Positions 17,066 to 25,657 of a stretch of 64,000 nucleotides of DNA are shown here, piece by piece. This DNA comes from Sulfurovum sp. (GTDB lineage: Bacteria > Campylobacterota > Campylobacteria > Campylobacterales > Sulfurovaceae), in assembly GCF_015493435.1 (NCBI RefSeq), contig NZ_WGDD01000029.1, positions 62,001 through 126,000 on the forward strand, read 5' to 3'. The stretch's first letter is position 1. Each line of letters starts with the position of its first letter. The position numbers were made by a program, and so were the translations under genes. The notes below the pieces were generated by a model, which saw nothing but the letters and a program-made list of their open reading frames with translations, did no database searches and was not told where the DNA came from.

Positions 17066-17731
17066 ATGCAAATCGATTGGAACAAAACCCCCCTCATCCC
17101 CGCCATAGCCCAGGACAATGAAACAAACGACGTCCTGATGCTTGCCTATATGAATGAAGAAGCCTATAACCTAACCCTTTCTACAGGGTACGCCCACTAC
17201 TTCAGCCGAAGCAGGCAGCGCATATGGAAAAAGGGTGAAAGCTCCGGACATACGCAGGAAGTGAAAGATGTACTGCTTGACTGTGATGCCGACACTGTTG
17301 TCCTCAAGATCAAACAGAACGGCGTAGCCTGTCACACAGGACGAAAAAGCTGTTTCTTCACCTCTGTCATGCAGGAGAGGGTCATTCTGGACAAAGAAGT
17401 GGATACTGATGCTATCTATGGTGTGGTCGACACCCTCTATCATACGATCCTTGAACGGAAAAATGCACCGGCAGAACAAAAGTCATGGACAAAAAAACTG
17501 CTGGATGACAAAACATTGATGCTTAGCAAAATACGTGAAGAGGCAGACGAGGTCTGCGTTGCCATCGATGAAGAGAGTGATGAACAGGTTATTTACGAAA
17601 GTGCCGATCTGCTCTACCATACCCTTGTAGGACTCGGATACAGGAACATCTCGCCGGACAGGGTCAAGCAGGAACTCGCACGTAGATTTGGTATGTCAGG
17701 GATTGTGGAAAAAGAAAGTAGAAAATCGTAA
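17066..17731 (+). CDS. hisIE: Bifunctional phosphoribosyl-AMP cyclohydrolase / phosphoribosyl-ATP pyrophosphatase
   Basis: Catalyses steps two and three of histidine synthesis. The 221 residues contain the HisI domain first (about 1-115, with SRSRQRIWKKGESSGH and the zinc-binding CDADTV, CHTGRKSCFF) and the HisE helical domain second (about 120-215, with KIREEADEVCVAID and DLLYHTLVGL). The ATG at 17066 follows TTGGAG; the longer reading frame starts inside the upstream repeat and is rejected. Other his genes are not adjacent. Confidence 0.93.
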   Translation: MQIDWNKTPLIPAIAQDNETNDVLMLAYMNEEAYNLTLSTGYAHYFSRSRQRIWKKGESSGHTQEVKDVLLDCDADTVVLKIKQNGVACHTGRKSCFFTSVMQERVILDKEVDTDAIYGVVDTLYHTILERKNAPAEQKSWTKKLLDDKTLMLSKIREEADEVCVAIDEESDEQVIYESADLLYHTLVGLGYRNISPDRVKQELARRFGMSGIVEKESRKS

Positions 17732-17732
17732 A

Positions 17733-17751
17733 GTGCTGCAAGGCACAGCAC
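17733..17751. repeat. Short hairpin after hisIE, related to the dispersed repeat
   Basis: GTGCTG and CAGCAC pair around a seven-base loop just after the hisIE stop, before convergent purF. The arms match part of the second hairpin of the dispersed element, so it may be a decayed half-copy or a shared transcription end. Confidence 0.35.
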
Positions 17752-17767
17752 CCCATGCAGGAGAAGG

Positions 17768-19138
17768 TTAACACCCGCCGGCACACCCCGGACTTTCGGC
17801 ACTTCCGCCTGCAAAATAATTCCCGTCAAAACTGACCAGTGAATAGGTTCTATCTTCTCCGAGAGACTCTGTAAGCCCTTTCACAGAGAGAAATCCCAAA
17901 GAGTCTGCACCCATATTTTCGGCGATCTCCTCAGCATTGTACCGGGTCGATACCAATTCTTCTTTTGTAGGGGTATCAATACCGTACCGGCAGGGATATT
18001 TTATTTCTGGTGCCGCGATACGCATGTGTACCTCTTTTGCCCCTGCTTCCTTAAGCATACGCACAATCTGACGTGATGTCGTACCTCTCACCAGCGAATC
18101 ATCAATGATCGCAACCCGTTTGCCTTCAATAAGATGCTTTATCGGAGAGAGCTTCAGCTTGACCTTAAGATCACGTATCTCCTGTGTCGGCTCGATAAAG
18201 GTTCTGCCGACATAATGGTTACGCACGATCCCCATTTCAAACGGTACGCCCAAACCTTCCGCATAGCCTTTAGCCGCAGCAACACCGCTGTCAGGCACAG
18301 GCAGTACCAAGTCAACATCAGCAGGTGTCTCTTCTGCCAGCTTTCTGCCCATATTTAAACGCATTTGATACACATTTTTGCCGTCAATGATAGAGTCAGG
18401 TCTTGCAAAATAAATATATTCAAAAGCACAGGGATGATAATCCGGCTCAAATATCTGTTCCGAAACAGGCTCTCTGTCCTCTTCAAAAATAAGCATTTCT
18501 CCCGGCCTGACATCACGTATGAACTCAGCCCCTACCAGATCGAAAGCACATGTCTCTGACGCTACGATCCAGCCGCCGTCCTTGAGTTTTCCAAGGCTCA
18601 GCGGACGAATACCGAAACGGTCACGGATCACGAACATTTTGGAACGGCTCTGAATCGCCAGACAATAGGCACCTTCAATTTTTGTCAGCATATCTTTAAT
18701 ACGGTCCACCAAAGAATCGTTCTGTGATTTGGCAATAAGATGTATGATATTTTCCGTATCCATATCTGTCTGAAAAATGGCACCGCGGCCTATGAGTTCG
18801 TTACGGACTTCCAGCTTGTTGACAAGGTTTCCGTTATGCACTACAGAAATTTCACCCAGCTTGTATTTGGCAAACACGGGCTGTGCATCCCCCGCAGATT
18901 CACTTCCTGCCGTAGAGTAGCGGTTATGTCCTACGGCACATTCGCCTGCCAGTGCGTCAAGGGTTGGCTGAGAAAAGACATCTGCTACCATTCCGCGTTT
19001 TTTGTACACGGTAATATGCTCTTCATTGGCCGCAGAAATACCTGTTGCCTCCTGTCCTCTGTGCTGCATGGAAAAAAGAGAATAATACGCTATGGTGGAA
19101 GCTTTTTTTGCCCCGAATACTCCAACGATCGCACACAT
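17768..19138 (-). CDS. purF: Amidophosphoribosyltransferase
   Basis: First committed enzyme of purine synthesis; it moves the glutamine amide to PRPP. The 456 residues have the Ntn glutaminase domain first, with catalytic C2 exposed after Met removal (MCAIVGVFG) and no propeptide, followed by the PRTase domain with the PRPP loop VAIIDDSLVRGTTS. A C-terminal end rich in Gly and Cys (SPGCAGGC) is present. It is convergent with hisIE and lies upstream of dapB on the other side. Confidence 0.95.
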   Translation of the reverse strand: MCAIVGVFGAKKASTIAYYSLFSMQHRGQEATGISAANEEHITVYKKRGMVADVFSQPTLDALAGECAVGHNRYSTAGSESAGDAQPVFAKYKLGEISVVHNGNLVNKLEVRNELIGRGAIFQTDMDTENIIHLIAKSQNDSLVDRIKDMLTKIEGAYCLAIQSRSKMFVIRDRFGIRPLSLGKLKDGGWIVASETCAFDLVGAEFIRDVRPGEMLIFEEDREPVSEQIFEPDYHPCAFEYIYFARPDSIIDGKNVYQMRLNMGRKLAEETPADVDLVLPVPDSGVAAAKGYAEGLGVPFEMGIVRNHYVGRTFIEPTQEIRDLKVKLKLSPIKHLIEGKRVAIIDDSLVRGTTSRQIVRMLKEAGAKEVHMRIAAPEIKYPCRYGIDTPTKEELVSTRYNAEEIAENMGADSLGFLSVKGLTESLGEDRTYSLVSFDGNYFAGGSAESPGCAGGC

Positions 19139-19183
19139 TAGACACCTCCCTGGAAAGTAAGTGAAGAATTTGTATATTTCATG

Positions 19184-19951
19184 TTAAATTCCCAGACAGT
19201 CATTGATGGTATAAAAACCGGCAGGCTGCTCTACCAGCCATTTGGCCGCCCTGATCGCACCTTTGGAAAATGTTTCTCTGCTCGTTGCAGTATGGTTGAG
19301 TTCAAGAAATTCACCGTCATTGTAAAAACCTACCGTATGACGGCCTACAATGTCTCCTCCGCGCAGTGCCATAATGGCAATTTCATCTTTGCTTCGGGCA
19401 CCGACCTGCCCGTCTCTGCCGCTTACACGCACATCCTCAAGTTCCAGTCCGCGTCCTTTGGCAGCAAATTCGCCCAGTGTCAATGCCGTACCGCTTGGTG
19501 CATCCACTTTGTGCCGGTGATGCTGCTCAACGATTTCAATATCAAAATCTTTCAGAGTAGACGACACCTGCTCTACCAGTTGTTTGAGCAGCGCAATTCC
19601 CGCTGACATATTCGAAGAATAGAGGACCGGCATTTCTTTGGAAGCTTCCGTCAAAAGATTTTGCTGGTGTTCGGTGAAACCTGTTGTCGCAACGACAAGC
19701 GGTGTAGGGTTTTTCAATGCTGCTTCACACAGGGCTTCCGTCGCTACAGGTGCCGAAAAATCGATGATGACATCACAGGCTTCAAGCAGGGCATCCATAC
19801 TGTTGGTAATGAGCACATCACCCGGTACATCCACTTTGAGCTCATCGAACACATGCAGTCCGGCCAATGTCAACGACTCATCCTCAAGTATATTTTTAAT
19901 AAGGTGTTCCCCCATTCTTCCCGTGCTGCCTACAATACCTACTTTTACCAT
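19184..19951 (-). CDS. dapB: 4-hydroxy-tetrahydrodipicolinate reductase
   Basis: Reduces HTPA with NAD(P)H on the diaminopimelate/lysine pathway. The 255 residues begin MVKVGIVGSTGRMG (nucleotide loop), contain ATTGFTEHQ, the substrate motif EQHHRHKVDAPSGTA near residue 145, and ALRGGDIVGRHTVGF. The ATG at 19951 is preceded by GAAGGA; a longer frame from 20032 would run into trxB. It is 13 bases from trxB, so the two may be co-transcribed. Confidence 0.95.
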   Translation of the reverse strand: MVKVGIVGSTGRMGEHLIKNILEDESLTLAGLHVFDELKVDVPGDVLITNSMDALLEACDVIIDFSAPVATEALCEAALKNPTPLVVATTGFTEHQQNLLTEASKEMPVLYSSNMSAGIALLKQLVEQVSSTLKDFDIEIVEQHHRHKVDAPSGTALTLGEFAAKGRGLELEDVRVSGRDGQVGARSKDEIAIMALRGGDIVGRHTVGFYNDGEFLELNHTATSRETFSKGAIRAAKWLVEQPAGFYTINDCLGI

Positions 19952-19964
19952 TTTATTATCCTTC

Positions 19965-20906
19965 TTATGCCTGTTCTTGTATATATGAAATAACCTGTAA
20001 CGCTGCCGTAGCACCGTCACCTGCTGCCACAACCACCTGTTTGGGGGCCTCTATGCGAAGGTCGCCTGCGGCAAAAAGACCTTCCACCGATGTTCTCATG
20101 CTCAAATCGACCTTTACCTGGCCCCAGTCATTCATCTCGCAGATAAATCCGCTATTTACGTCTTTAAGTACCCCGTTATTGACATCATGTCCCACAAAAA
20201 CGAAAAGTCCCGGTGTTTCAAGTATCTTCGTTTCATTGGTTTTGACATTTTTTACCCTGACCGAAGTCACGCCCATCGCATCTCCGAGTACTTCATCGAC
20301 CACAGAGTCAAGTACCGGATGTATGTTCTCTTTCTTCATGACCCGCTCAACTGTTGAAGGTGCCGCCCTGAAAGTATCGCGCCGGTGTACCAGATAGACA
20401 TCCGAAACGATATTGGAAAGATAGTACGCTTCTTCCAGTGCCGTATCCCCTCCGCCAAGTACCGTGACAGGTTTTCCTTTATAGAAGAATCCGTCACAGG
20501 TCGCACAGGTGCTCACACCTTTCCCGAAAAAGGCATCTTCTCCCTTGAAACCCGCTCTTTTGGGTGTGGAACCGGTACAGACGATTACTGTTTTGGCTTC
20601 GGCAGTCTCTCCGCCTTCGAGGGTAACCGTGAAATACTCACCTGTTTTGGCAACACGTTCCACCTTTTTCATCTCATGTTTGAGACCAAAGTGAAAACAC
20701 TGTTTCTGCCATCCATCCATAAAATCCATCCCTGTTTTGTCATGCTCGAAAAAGCCCGGATAATTCTCTATCTCCGAACTCTGGGTGATCTGACCGCCGG
20801 GCATGCCCGTTTCAAACATAGTCACATTCCTAAGCCCGCCTCTGGTTGCATAAAGGCCTGCCGTAAGTCCCGCCGGTCCGCCGCCGATGATTGCACAGTC
20901 TAACAT
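19965..20906 (-). CDS. trxB: Thioredoxin reductase
   Basis: NADPH-dependent flavoenzyme that keeps thioredoxin reduced in the cytoplasm. The 313 residues show the FAD loop [13 protein letters not shown] (8-20), the redox-active CATC at 134-137, and the NADPH loop [10 protein letters not shown] (151-160). The C-terminal FAD motif [13 protein letters not shown] is present. It lies downstream of trxA and upstream of dapB; a likely terminator separates it from trxA. Confidence 0.95.
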   Translation of the reverse strand: MLDCAIIGGGPAGLTAGLYATRGGLRNVTMFETGMPGGQITQSSEIENYPGFFEHDKTGMDFMDGWQKQCFHFGLKHEMKKVERVAKTGEYFTVTLEGGETAEAKTVIVCTGSTPKRAGFKGEDAFFGKGVSTCATCDGFFYKGKPVTVLGGGDTALEEAYYLSNIVSDVYLVHRRDTFRAAPSTVERVMKKENIHPVLDSVVDEVLGDAMGVTSVRVKNVKTNETKILETPGLFVFVGHDVNNGVLKDVNSGFICEMNDWGQVKVDLSMRTSVEGLFAAGDLRIEAPKQVVVAAGDGATAALQVISYIQEQA

Positions 20907-20989
20907 GATAAATCCTTAAAATTTTTAAACAAATAATTATTAGAATTATACACTTTAAATACTTGGTTAATAATTTTCAGGAGAAGGTT

Positions 20990-21027
20990 TAAAAAGAAGC
21001 GACCGGGAAGAGGAACTTCCGGCCGGT
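20990..21027 (-). terminator. Probable terminator of trxA
   Basis: On the minus strand ACCG plus GGAAG pair with CTTCC plus CGGT, interrupted by a three-base bulge, and the stem is followed by CTTCTTTTT. It begins 11 bases after the trxA stop. Confidence 0.6.
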
Positions 21028-21037
21028 AAAATACAGC

Positions 21038-21355
21038 TTACAGCTGTGCGTTGATTTTTTCTGCAAATGCATCTTTGGAAGCTGCACCTACCATTTGGTC
21101 TACCACTTCGCCGTTCTTGAAGAAAAGGATCGCAGGGATAGATCTGATACCGTATTTTACAGCCAGTTCCTGCTGCTCGTCCGTATTTACTTTTGCGATA
21201 GTCGCTTTGCCTTCATACTCTTCTGCCAACTCTTCCACTACCGGAGCGATCATTCTGCAAGGTCCGCACCATGGGGCCCAGAAGTCTACCATTGTTACAC
21301 CTTCTGCAACAGTTGCATCAAAGTTTTCATTTGTCAATTCTACATATTTTGCCAT
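21038..21355 (-). CDS. trxA: Thioredoxin
   Basis: A 105-residue cytoplasmic dithiol protein. The active site WCGPC has its cysteines at 30 and 33, within FWAPWCGPCRMIAP, and the cis-proline loop is RSIPAILFF. Length and motifs are those of a standard TrxA. It is encoded next to its reductase TrxB, with a terminator between them. Confidence 0.96.
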   Translation of the reverse strand: MAKYVELTNENFDATVAEGVTMVDFWAPWCGPCRMIAPVVEELAEEYEGKATIAKVNTDEQQELAVKYGIRSIPAILFFKNGEVVDQMVGAASKDAFAEKINAQL

Positions 21356-21475
21356 ATTTAATTCCTTTTATTTGGGTTTTGATCTTAAGATTATATCTTA
21401 AATTCATTAATGAGTTATAGCTTATATTTATTATTTTGTCAACTTTTTTTTGATGTTTACCAAAATTTACACTTT

Positions 21476-22258
21476 TTAATCCAGAGGTACTTCCTCATAG
21501 GCTGTCGAGCGTGTTCCTTCTATCGCTTTATTGCTGCATCCTTTGACGGTATAGACAAAGGAGATCTTGGGTGCGTCCGTCATATTCCGGTTGGCCCGGT
21601 GCAGCAGCTTGCAGTGAAAAAGCACGACATCTCCTTTTCGCAGGGGATGGCTTACTCTTTTGGCAACGATCTCGCGGTTCTGCGGCAGGGTATCGGAAAA
21701 ATATTCCTTCTCGTCAAACTGTGAAAGATCAAACGACATCTTGTGACTTCCGGGAATGAATTCCAGTACCCCGTTGTCACTGTTCTCTTCATCTAACGCC
21801 AGCCAGACACTGACCAGATTGTCATTTTCAAAACTCCAGTAACGAAAATCCTGATGCCATCTCGTTTCCGTGGAAGTATGCGGCATTTTGGTCATAATGG
21901 AATTATGATGGGCGATGGTAATGACCGGTGCCTCTCCCAGTACCTGCCTGAGTACAGGTCTGATCTTTTTATTTTCCATCCAGTGTCTAAACACAATATC
22001 CCGATGATATACCTGTCTGAGACGGCGTACGGTAATGCGTCCTTCGGCAAGATGGGCTTTGCCGTCTGTAATGTATTTGCGTTCTTCTTTGCTTTTTCCC
22101 ACATATTCCGTCTCTGTTTCAACAGGGGGTACTTTATGCTTGAGGTGTGCATTGGCAATATCTTTAATCGTATTGCAGAGTTCATGCTCAGCAAATTCCG
22201 GTAAGAGCAAAAAGCCGTTCTCTTCAAACATTTGAAGCTGTTCTTCTGTCAGTGTCAT
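21476..22258 (-). CDS. Phytanoyl-CoA dioxygenase (PhyH) family protein
   Basis: A 260-residue Fe(II)/2-oxoglutarate oxygenase-like protein. The metal triad is visible as HQD (in TRWHQDFRYW) and the distal His in LLHRANRN, with the nearby Arg likely binding 2-oxoglutarate. GVLEFIPGSHKMSFDL is a typical PhyH segment. The substrate is unknown. It stands between trxA and yraN with ordinary spacing and no clear partner. Confidence 0.85.
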   Translation of the reverse strand: MTLTEEQLQMFEENGFLLLPEFAEHELCNTIKDIANAHLKHKVPPVETETEYVGKSKEERKYITDGKAHLAEGRITVRRLRQVYHRDIVFRHWMENKKIRPVLRQVLGEAPVITIAHHNSIMTKMPHTSTETRWHQDFRYWSFENDNLVSVWLALDEENSDNGVLEFIPGSHKMSFDLSQFDEKEYFSDTLPQNREIVAKRVSHPLRKGDVVLFHCKLLHRANRNMTDAPKISFVYTVKGCSNKAIEGTRSTAYEEVPLD

Positions 22259-22289
22259 AATGCACTCTTTTTATTTGGATTAGAAGTGA

Positions 22290-22631
22290 TTATAGCGTAA
22301 CATTCTCAATGAATTCAAGCTCATCACCACGTATCACAAGTGCATCCACAGAAAAAAGCACATCAATATTTTTACGCTTCATATAATAGTGTGCCGAGTT
22401 GATCACTTTTCTGAGTTTTGCCGGCGTCACATTGTATACGGGGTCGAAGTCAGCTTTCCCGGATTTCACTTCAATAAAATGAAGTACCTCATCCTTTTGT
22501 GCAATAATATCGATCTCCCCAAGTTTTCGGGCAAAATAGTTTCGTTCAATAACAAGGTAGCCTTCCTGCTCAAGGAACAGCGCAGCAAGATCTTCGCTCT
22601 GATCACCGAAAAGCTTTGGGAGTTCTCTCAT
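22290..22631 (-). CDS. YraN/UPF0102 family nuclease-like protein
   Basis: A 113-residue protein of the UPF0102 family with an endonuclease-like fold. The core motifs GEIDIIAQKDEVLHFIEVKSG match the PD-(D/E)XK pattern (E-I-D ... E-V-K). The family's cellular role is unsettled. The gene ends the minus-strand group next to the PhyH gene; a repeat and a gene remnant lie upstream. Confidence 0.88.
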   Translation of the reverse strand: MRELPKLFGDQSEDLAALFLEQEGYLVIERNYFARKLGEIDIIAQKDEVLHFIEVKSGKADFDPVYNVTPAKLRKVINSAHYYMKRKNIDVLFSVDALVIRGDELEFIENVTL

Positions 22632-22654
22632 TTTTAGTCTTTCTATATTTATAT

Positions 22655-22720
22655 GTAGGGTGTTGTGCCCTCACAACACCATGAATTGAAGCATTTAGTG
22701 TTATGAGAATACAACACTAC
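22655..22720. repeat. Dispersed double-hairpin repeat, copy 2
   Basis: A 66-bp element sharing the first 26 bases of copy 1 (GTAGGGTGTTGTG... through CACAACACC), then a second hairpin with GTGTT and AACAC arms, ending CACTAC. Its right end lies inside the ORF6N remnant and supplies that frame's last codons and stop, which suggests insertion. Confidence 0.7.
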
Positions 22721-22949
22721 GAGAATCTATGTTTTCCAAGGTCACAAATTGTGACCTTAAAGAACCATATTCCTCACCAGTCAATTGAAATATAAAATCA
22801 TCAGGAAATCTTTCATTGTTTCTTTTCACTGCTTGGTTAAAAACTTTTGTTTTCACTTCATACAACGATGCCAAATCTTCATCAAGCATGATTTGTTTAC
22901 CATGCAGTGTGTAGATTTTATGGTGTATGGGGATGGTTAATTCATTCAT
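22701..22949 (-). pseudogene. ORF6N-domain gene remnant truncated by a repeat
   Basis: The 82 residues start like a full ORF6N (phage-type DNA-binding) protein: IPIHHKIYTLHGKQIMLDEDLASLY, then NQAVKRNNERFPDDFIFQL and LRSQFVTLEN. ORF6N proteins normally continue with a YLPYAFTEQG segment, which is missing. The homology stops at the border of the repeat copy 2, which provides the final residues SVVFS and the TAA. The rest of the gene is not found beyond the repeat, so a deletion accompanied or followed insertion. ORF6N genes are common on phages and islands. Confidence 0.8.
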
Positions 22950-23053
22950 AGGCGCTCCTCATGGATTATATTATGAAAGTATAGAATAGAAAAAACAGCA
23001 AAGAGGAAAATATGTCAGATTGTCATATTTTTACTTCAAATTCTTAAAATAAG

Positions 23054-23086
23054 AAACCTTATAAAGTTATATATTGTATAAGGTTT
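23054..23086. repeat. Left flanking palindrome of the methyltransferase-ArsR cassette
   Basis: AAACCTTATA and TATAAGGTTT are perfect 10-bp inverted arms around a 13-base AT-rich centre. The same arm sequence, AAAACCTTATAA, recurs at 26062 and 26143 on the other side of the cassette. The gap 22950-23133 holds nothing else that I can identify. Confidence 0.5.
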
Positions 23087-23133
23087 TGTATGTCTAAGAT
23101 ATTTGATCTTTTACGATCATATCAATTTTGTAT

Positions 23134-24498
23134 CTACACTTTTTCAATCATGAAAAATCTAAAAGACTGTTCTGTCTCTTTAGGTGTAGTATGGATAACT
23201 TCCATACTTTCCACCAACTTCAAGTTATCTCCCAATTCTAATTTCAATTTTTTTTCATTGTACTGCACAATATCCAAACCACTACACTGAAGCGGTCCTT
23301 TTTCACTAAAGGTACCAATGAGAGCGGTACCGGACTCTTCCAATGAACGGTAGAGAACTTCAAAATACTTTTTTCTATCTTTCGCATCCAGTAAAAAATG
23401 GAAAACGGCTCTGTCATGCCAGAATTTATATTTTTTTGAAGTTTCAAAAGTAGTAATATCGGAACAGGCATAGTCTATTTTATCAGATGTATTGCCCAGC
23501 CTCTCTGTTACAATGTCCAATGCTGTTTGAGATACATCAAGCAGCGTGATATTACTATATCCCTCTTTAAGTAGTTCATCCACCAGAAATGAAGCACCAC
23601 AACCGATGTCAATAATGGCATCCTCTTTTGATTCAGTATGCAATTTGATCTTCTTGAGTGAAAATTCAGGTGAGTTTTGATGCCATAAAACCTGGGTATA
23701 GTCCTTGGTCTCAAAGATCTTGTTCCAATGTTCTTTTCTTACGTTTTCTGCCGGTATTTTTATGGCTGAAAATGTAGCACCTTGTGTTGTATCGGCAGTG
23801 GAATAATGGGTCAGCCCGGTACAAACCACATCTGTAAAGCCAGCCTTTTTTATGATCTCTATGAACTCATCCTGACGAAGTGTCCCTGCAACACAGTTTG
23901 CCCAGTCTTCTTTCTCAGCATCACAACAGCTGCTTTTTTCTACAGCACAACAGGCACCTTCATCTACGGAGATGTCTATCATGTCAGCAAAATAGATCTT
24001 TCCGTTAGGTTTTAGTACCCTGTAAATTTCTGCAAAGACAGACTCTTTACAGGAAGTCAGGTTAATCGCACCATTTGAAATGACCACATCAACCGATTCA
24101 TCCTCAATATCGATAGTATCGAAACTGCTCTCCAAAATTTCAATATTTGAAAATCCTGCAAGTGCTGCATGTTCTCTGGCTTTCTCAACCATTTTAGGTG
24201 TAATATCTACACCAATGACTTTCCCGCTCTCTCCTACAAGTAAACGCGATACCAGAACATCGACACCTGCACCACAGCCAAGGTCTAAAACAGTTGCCCC
24301 TTCAGGTATGTCTCCCACAGAAAAAGGATTGCCCACTGCTGCACAATATTCCCAGACTTTTGAGGGAAGTGCCTCTATCCATTCCTGCGTATAACCATGT
24401 GCTTTCGCATTCTCCAAACCCTTTTCCCAACCAAAATCTTTCTCTGGATTTTCTGCCAACTCCGAATAGAGTTCAATGATCTGTTTGTTGTCTGCCAT
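23134..24498 (-). CDS. Two-domain SAM methyltransferase, N-terminal half ArsM-like
   Basis: A 454-residue fusion of two class I methyltransferases. The first half (about 1-250) resembles arsenite methyltransferase: VLDLGCGAGVDVLV (70-83), GVDITPKM, and conserved cysteines including C202 in NCVAGTL, plus extra pairs C183/C184 and C191/C192. The second half (about 255-454) is a separate SAM domain with IIDIGCGASFLVDELL and FWHDRAVFHFLL. The ATG at 24498 is chosen because GGAGG stands nine bases before it. It follows the MerT-rhodanese gene by one base. Substrate is inferred as trivalent arsenic or a related metalloid. Confidence 0.75.
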   Translation of the reverse strand: MADNKQIIELYSELAENPEKDFGWEKGLENAKAHGYTQEWIEALPSKVWEYCAAVGNPFSVGDIPEGATVLDLGCGAGVDVLVSRLLVGESGKVIGVDITPKMVEKAREHAALAGFSNIEILESSFDTIDIEDESVDVVISNGAINLTSCKESVFAEIYRVLKPNGKIYFADMIDISVDEGACCAVEKSSCCDAEKEDWANCVAGTLRQDEFIEIIKKAGFTDVVCTGLTHYSTADTTQGATFSAIKIPAENVRKEHWNKIFETKDYTQVLWHQNSPEFSLKKIKLHTESKEDAIIDIGCGASFLVDELLKEGYSNITLLDVSQTALDIVTERLGNTSDKIDYACSDITTFETSKKYKFWHDRAVFHFLLDAKDRKKYFEVLYRSLEESGTALIGTFSEKGPLQCSGLDIVQYNEKKLKLELGDNLKLVESMEVIHTTPKETEQSFRFFMIEKV

Positions 24499-24499
24499 T

Positions 24500-25516
24500 T
24501 TATTCATCCTCCACTTTTACTACAATACCCAGACCGGAATCAAAAGGCAAACCTGCTTTTGCCCAGGCTTTCAGACCGCCTTTGAGTGTATAGACATTGT
24601 TGTAGCCCATTTCTTTCAAAGTTTCTGCAGCCAAGAGCCCTCTCCCTCCTGTACGATCGTAAGTCACGATCACCGCATCTTTGTTTTTGATTTTGTTCAT
24701 GATCATAAATTCAAGATCACCCCTTGTCATTTGCACGACATCATCGGCATAGATCTCACCTTCAGAGCGCTGTGCCACTTCTCTGACGTCAAGCAGGATG
24801 AATTCATCTTCATTGTCTATCATCTTTTTCAATACGATCGGAGACATCTCTTCCACTTTGCTTCTGGCATCAGCCATCATCCCGTCTATTTCCGGACGAC
24901 CATAACCTGTACAGGCTTTTTGTTTATAGGGTGTAGGATGGAGTTTTTCATTCTGCATATACTTAAATACTGTCAATGCCTTTTCATCTGTCGGCTTTTT
25001 TGATTCAGGTCTTTTGATGGCATTTTTAAATGGTTTTGCATTGCAATCAGACTTTGTCTGACAACCTGCCCCCATTTTTGCAGAAGCAACTGCAGCAGTC
25101 TTGAACTTTGCCTCTTTTACTGTTGTTTTCTCTTGACCAACTGTACTCTCGCAGGCGCCACTTGCGCAACTTTCCGCACTGGGTGCAGTATCGAACACTT
25201 TATTGCCCCATTGAGGAAAGGAGAGCATGATGACAGAAAAAACTGTCACAATAGCCAGAAATTTTTTACTTGAGAAAAAACCTGTTTTTGCATCACAGTC
25301 ACAGTCAATCTCTTTTGAAGGCTTCAATTTGTCATACCATGCATAGAGCAGTACCAAAACTGTGAACCAGACCAGATAACTATGGTAAGGTGCCAGCCAT
25401 GAAAATGAAGAAGCCAAAGTACTCGAACCTGCAAGTACTGCCAACACAGGGGTAATACAACATAAGGATGCTGCAATGGTGGCAGTAATGACTGCCAGTA
25501 TTTTTTTATTATTCAA
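24500..25516 (-). CDS. MerT-like membrane domain fused to a rhodanese-like domain
   Basis: The first ~105 residues resemble the mercuric transporter MerT: helices with the vicinal C19-C20 in ASLCCITPVLAVLAG and a second cysteine pair C72/C74. A Cys-rich linker (C117, C122, C152, C158) leads to a C-terminal rhodanese-like domain (about 225-330, with FILLDVREVAQRSEGEI). In the active loop the catalytic Cys is replaced by D287 (YDRTGGR), so sulfur transfer is unlikely. It may bind or move a thiophilic metal across the inner membrane and pass it to the methyltransferase encoded next. That chain is inference. Confidence 0.75.
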   Translation of the reverse strand: MNNKKILAVITATIAASLCCITPVLAVLAGSSTLASSFSWLAPYHSYLVWFTVLVLLYAWYDKLKPSKEIDCDCDAKTGFFSSKKFLAIVTVFSVIMLSFPQWGNKVFDTAPSAESCASGACESTVGQEKTTVKEAKFKTAAVASAKMGAGCQTKSDCNAKPFKNAIKRPESKKPTDEKALTVFKYMQNEKLHPTPYKQKACTGYGRPEIDGMMADARSKVEEMSPIVLKKMIDNEDEFILLDVREVAQRSEGEIYADDVVQMTRGDLEFMIMNKIKNKDAVIVTYDRTGGRGLLAAETLKEMGYNNVYTLKGGLKAWAKAGLPFDSGLGIVVKVEDE

Positions 25517-25541
25517 TAGATTTTCCTTTTTATTAGCAAAT

Positions 25542-25630
25542 AAGCTAAATAGCTTTGTTATACTACATAGATATTTCTTAAACTGTAGTTAATTATCTAA
25601 ATTGCTAAATAGATTTATTTTTGCTATAAT
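25542..25630. promoter_or_regulatory. ArsR-type operators and promoter between the divergent genes
   Basis: AAGCTA-AA-TAGCTT (25542-25555) is a perfect 14-bp dyad. GCTAAATAG occurs in it at 25544 and again at 25604, exactly 60 bp apart; the second copy sits within ATCTA/TAGAT arms (25595-25614). For arsR, TTGCTA (25602) and TATAAT (25625) are spaced by 17 bases, so the second operator covers the -35. Binding by the neighbouring ArsR protein is inference. Confidence 0.6.
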
Positions 25631-25657
25631 TTATCAAAATTACTGTGGGGTGACACT

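Noticed and set aside
21449-21464. FNR-like dyad TTGATGTTTACCAA upstream of trxA
   Set aside because: The right half reads ACCAA, and trxA has no link to the other box-bearing units, so support is too weak.
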